DNA of 5,749 nucleotides from Bacteriovoracaceae bacterium UBA7695 (GTDB lineage Bacteria; Bdellovibrionota; Bacteriovoracia; Bacteriovoracales; Bacteriovoracaceae): positions 1 through 5,749 of the forward strand of contig DLGL01000041.1 of NCBI GenBank assembly GCA_002482685.1, given 5' to 3'. Below, piece by piece: positions 4,795-5,749 of the stretch. Positions within the stretch are counted from its first letter, which is position 1. Each line of letters starts with the position of its first letter. The notes beneath the pieces were generated by a model that did not search any database, was not told the origin of the DNA, and saw only the letters and a list, made by a program, of their open reading frames with translations. Position numbers and translations under genes: made by a program.

Positions 4795-4869
4795 AACATA
4801 CTTCTTATAATTTAAATAGCGGATTCGGGATATGTTATACCTAAGAGCTTCATCTGTGAAGATGTTCAT
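4762..4869 (-). pseudogene. Start of a truncated gene with a strong ribosome site
   Basis: ATG 4869 has one of the best ribosome sites in the window (AAGGAGGG, three bases from the ATG). It opens a frame MNIFTDEALRYNISRIRYL followed by NYKK and then a run that overlaps the end of the 4528 gene antisense, stopping at TGA 4764-4762. Charged, regular residues in the first 20 or so look genuine, while the part after about 4800 is the reverse of another gene. This suggests only the 5' end of a gene survives. It directly follows the acidic-tail remnant, so the two were probably neighbours in one operon. The family is not recognised. Confidence 0.5.
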
Positions 4870-4890
4870 AAACCCTCCTTTTATTGGACA

Positions 4891-5031
4891 TTACTCTTCT
4901 TCATCCGAATTAATTTCATCTAGTTCGTCTTCCTCATCGTCGTCCAGATTGTAGATATCATCATCCAACTCATCATCATCTGATTCATCTAGAGACCTAC
5001 CACTTAATGAGATGGTGTTGGAGGAAGACGG
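4891..5031 (-). pseudogene. C-terminal remnant of a protein with an Asp/Glu tail
   Basis: The minus frame is open down to TAA 4893-4891, with no ATG or GTG. Its last 32 codons (4989-4894) are 22 acidic residues, with a few Leu, Ile, Tyr, Asn and Ser, ending SDEEE. Before them is a Ser-rich linker (PSSSNTISLSGRSL). Acidic tails of this kind occur on several unrelated bacterial proteins, so the parent gene cannot be named. Frame continuity reaches 5049, but the DNA beyond about 5031 belongs to the recombinase on the other strand. The upstream body of the gene appears to have been cut away there. The next minus-strand start codon lies 21 bases after its stop, typical operon spacing. Confidence 0.5.
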
Positions 5032-5694
5032 ATGGTCTTTAAGACAGTGCTAAACGATGCGGTTAGATCCAATAATCTTTTAAAGAACCCTATCAAAGGT
5101 TATCCCGAGCTTACGGAACCACCACGTGATCTTACCTATTGGTCTAAGGATGAAATCAAAACCTTTCTCGATTATGTAAAAGATGCACCGTTCTATGATC
5201 TGTATGCCGTGACTTTAAACACTGGCATGAGACTAGGGGAAATCCTTGGTCTGCAATGGGATAAAGTGGACTTTGTGAACGGCCAGATTGTTGTTTCGCG
5301 CACTCTAGGTCGAAGTGGCCTTAAACACACCACAAAGACTCATAAAGCACGCTTCATTCCCATGAACGGCAAGGTTAAGGCTATCCTCGAGAAACGCTTT
5401 AAAAAGCGTTTAAACGATCAGTTTGTCTTCACTGAAGCGAACGGCGATCATCATGACTACAATCATGTGACTGAAAGGCATTTTATGGTGGCCCAGAGAG
5501 AAGCGGGCCTCACGAAGATTATTCGGTTTCATGATCTGAGGCATACATTTGCCAGTCATTTTATGATGAATGGAGGCAGTCTTTATACGCTACAGAAGCT
5601 ATTGGGGCATTCTGATATTCAGACGACCACGATTTATGAGCATTTAGATTCAGAATTTTTGAGACAATCAATTGATCTAATAAGGTTTGAATAG
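5032..5694 (+). CDS. Tyrosine recombinase (phage integrase family), N-terminally truncated
   Basis: The 220-residue product cuts and rejoins DNA through a tyrosine intermediate if active. All catalytic positions are visible: Arg67 (TGMRLGE), Lys102 (TTKTHKARFIP), His167 and Arg170 (FHDLRHTFASH), His193 (LLGHSDIQTTT) and the nucleophile Tyr202 (IYEHLD). Residues 1-30 look like the end of the core-binding domain (VLNDAVRSNNLLKNPI). Phage-type integrases usually have 320-400 residues, so about 100-150 N-terminal residues are missing. The preceding plus-strand DNA instead holds an antisense remnant of another gene. ATG 5032 does have a fair ribosome site (GGAGG, seven bases away), so a short protein may still be made, but without its DNA-binding arm it is unlikely to recombine normally. 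The region is more GC-rich than the secreted genes, consistent with separate origin. The family call is very secure. Confidence 0.92.
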   Translation: MVFKTVLNDAVRSNNLLKNPIKGYPELTEPPRDLTYWSKDEIKTFLDYVKDAPFYDLYAVTLNTGMRLGEILGLQWDKVDFVNGQIVVSRTLGRSGLKHTTKTHKARFIPMNGKVKAILEKRFKKRLNDQFVFTEANGDHHDYNHVTERHFMVAQREAGLTKIIRFHDLRHTFASHFMMNGGSLYTLQKLLGHSDIQTTTIYEHLDSEFLRQSIDLIRFE

Positions 5695-5720
5695 AGATCA
5701 CTCTATTCAAACCTCGTTTT
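5684..5720 (+). terminator. Intrinsic terminator overlapping the recombinase stop
   Basis: GGTTTGAATAGAG (5684-5696) and CTCTATTCAAACC (5701-5713) form a perfect 13-bp stem with an ATCA loop, followed by TCGTTTT. The left arm contains the last two codons and the TAG of the recombinase. The rest, to 5749, shows no gene. Confidence 0.82.
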
Positions 5721-5749
5721 ACTTTCTACCAACCACTTAAGGATTGAAT

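Noticed and set aside
5012..5053. Short plus-strand ORF from ATG 5012
   Set aside because: Thirteen codons in a frame different from the recombinase, antisense to the acidic remnant, with no ribosome site.
1..5749. CRISPR array
   Set aside because: No regularly spaced repeats of 20-40 bases were seen.

Overview
The window is AT-rich DNA from a Gram-negative bacterium. It is dominated by small Sec-exported proteins of unknown family and by broken gene pieces, with a tyrosine recombinase at the right end. This looks like an accessory or genomic-island region. The low GC and many short secreted orphan proteins with a cysteine near each end of the mature chain recall predatory Bdellovibrio-like bacteria. 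That placement is a guess from style: no phylogenetic marker is present.

Left block (1-1445, minus strand): a likely operon reading leftward. It contains a secreted 128-residue protein (1445-1059), a small K+ channel gene broken by two compensating frameshifts (1044-538), and the start of a DUF4238 protein (504 to the left edge). An eight-codon leader ORF overlaps the DUF4238 start as ATGA. A sigma-54-like site and an 8-bp inverted repeat lie upstream of the first gene.

Region 1446-1947: no intact gene. It holds a degenerate piece encoding a resolvase-type helix-turn-helix on the plus strand. A 49-codon open frame of coding-like character overlaps its left part on the minus strand.

Middle block (1948-4794, plus strand): six genes for exported proteins (1948, 2406, 2888, 3521, 4018 and 4528). 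The 2406 gene is interrupted by an in-frame TAG. None has a recognised family. The proteins at 3521 and 4528 share a cysteine-proline motif pattern and may be distant relatives. A good sigma-54-type promoter precedes 3521, and several hairpins punctuate the gaps.

Right block (4795-5749): a minus-strand scar carries the acidic tail of one gene and the start of the next. It is joined to a tyrosine recombinase that keeps its whole catalytic domain but lacks most of its N-terminal DNA-binding domain. The recombinase ends in a perfect 13-bp terminator hairpin. The two broken mobility genes and truncated host genes suggest repeated insertion and deletion. No pathway links the genes, and joint function can only be proposed for the left operon.
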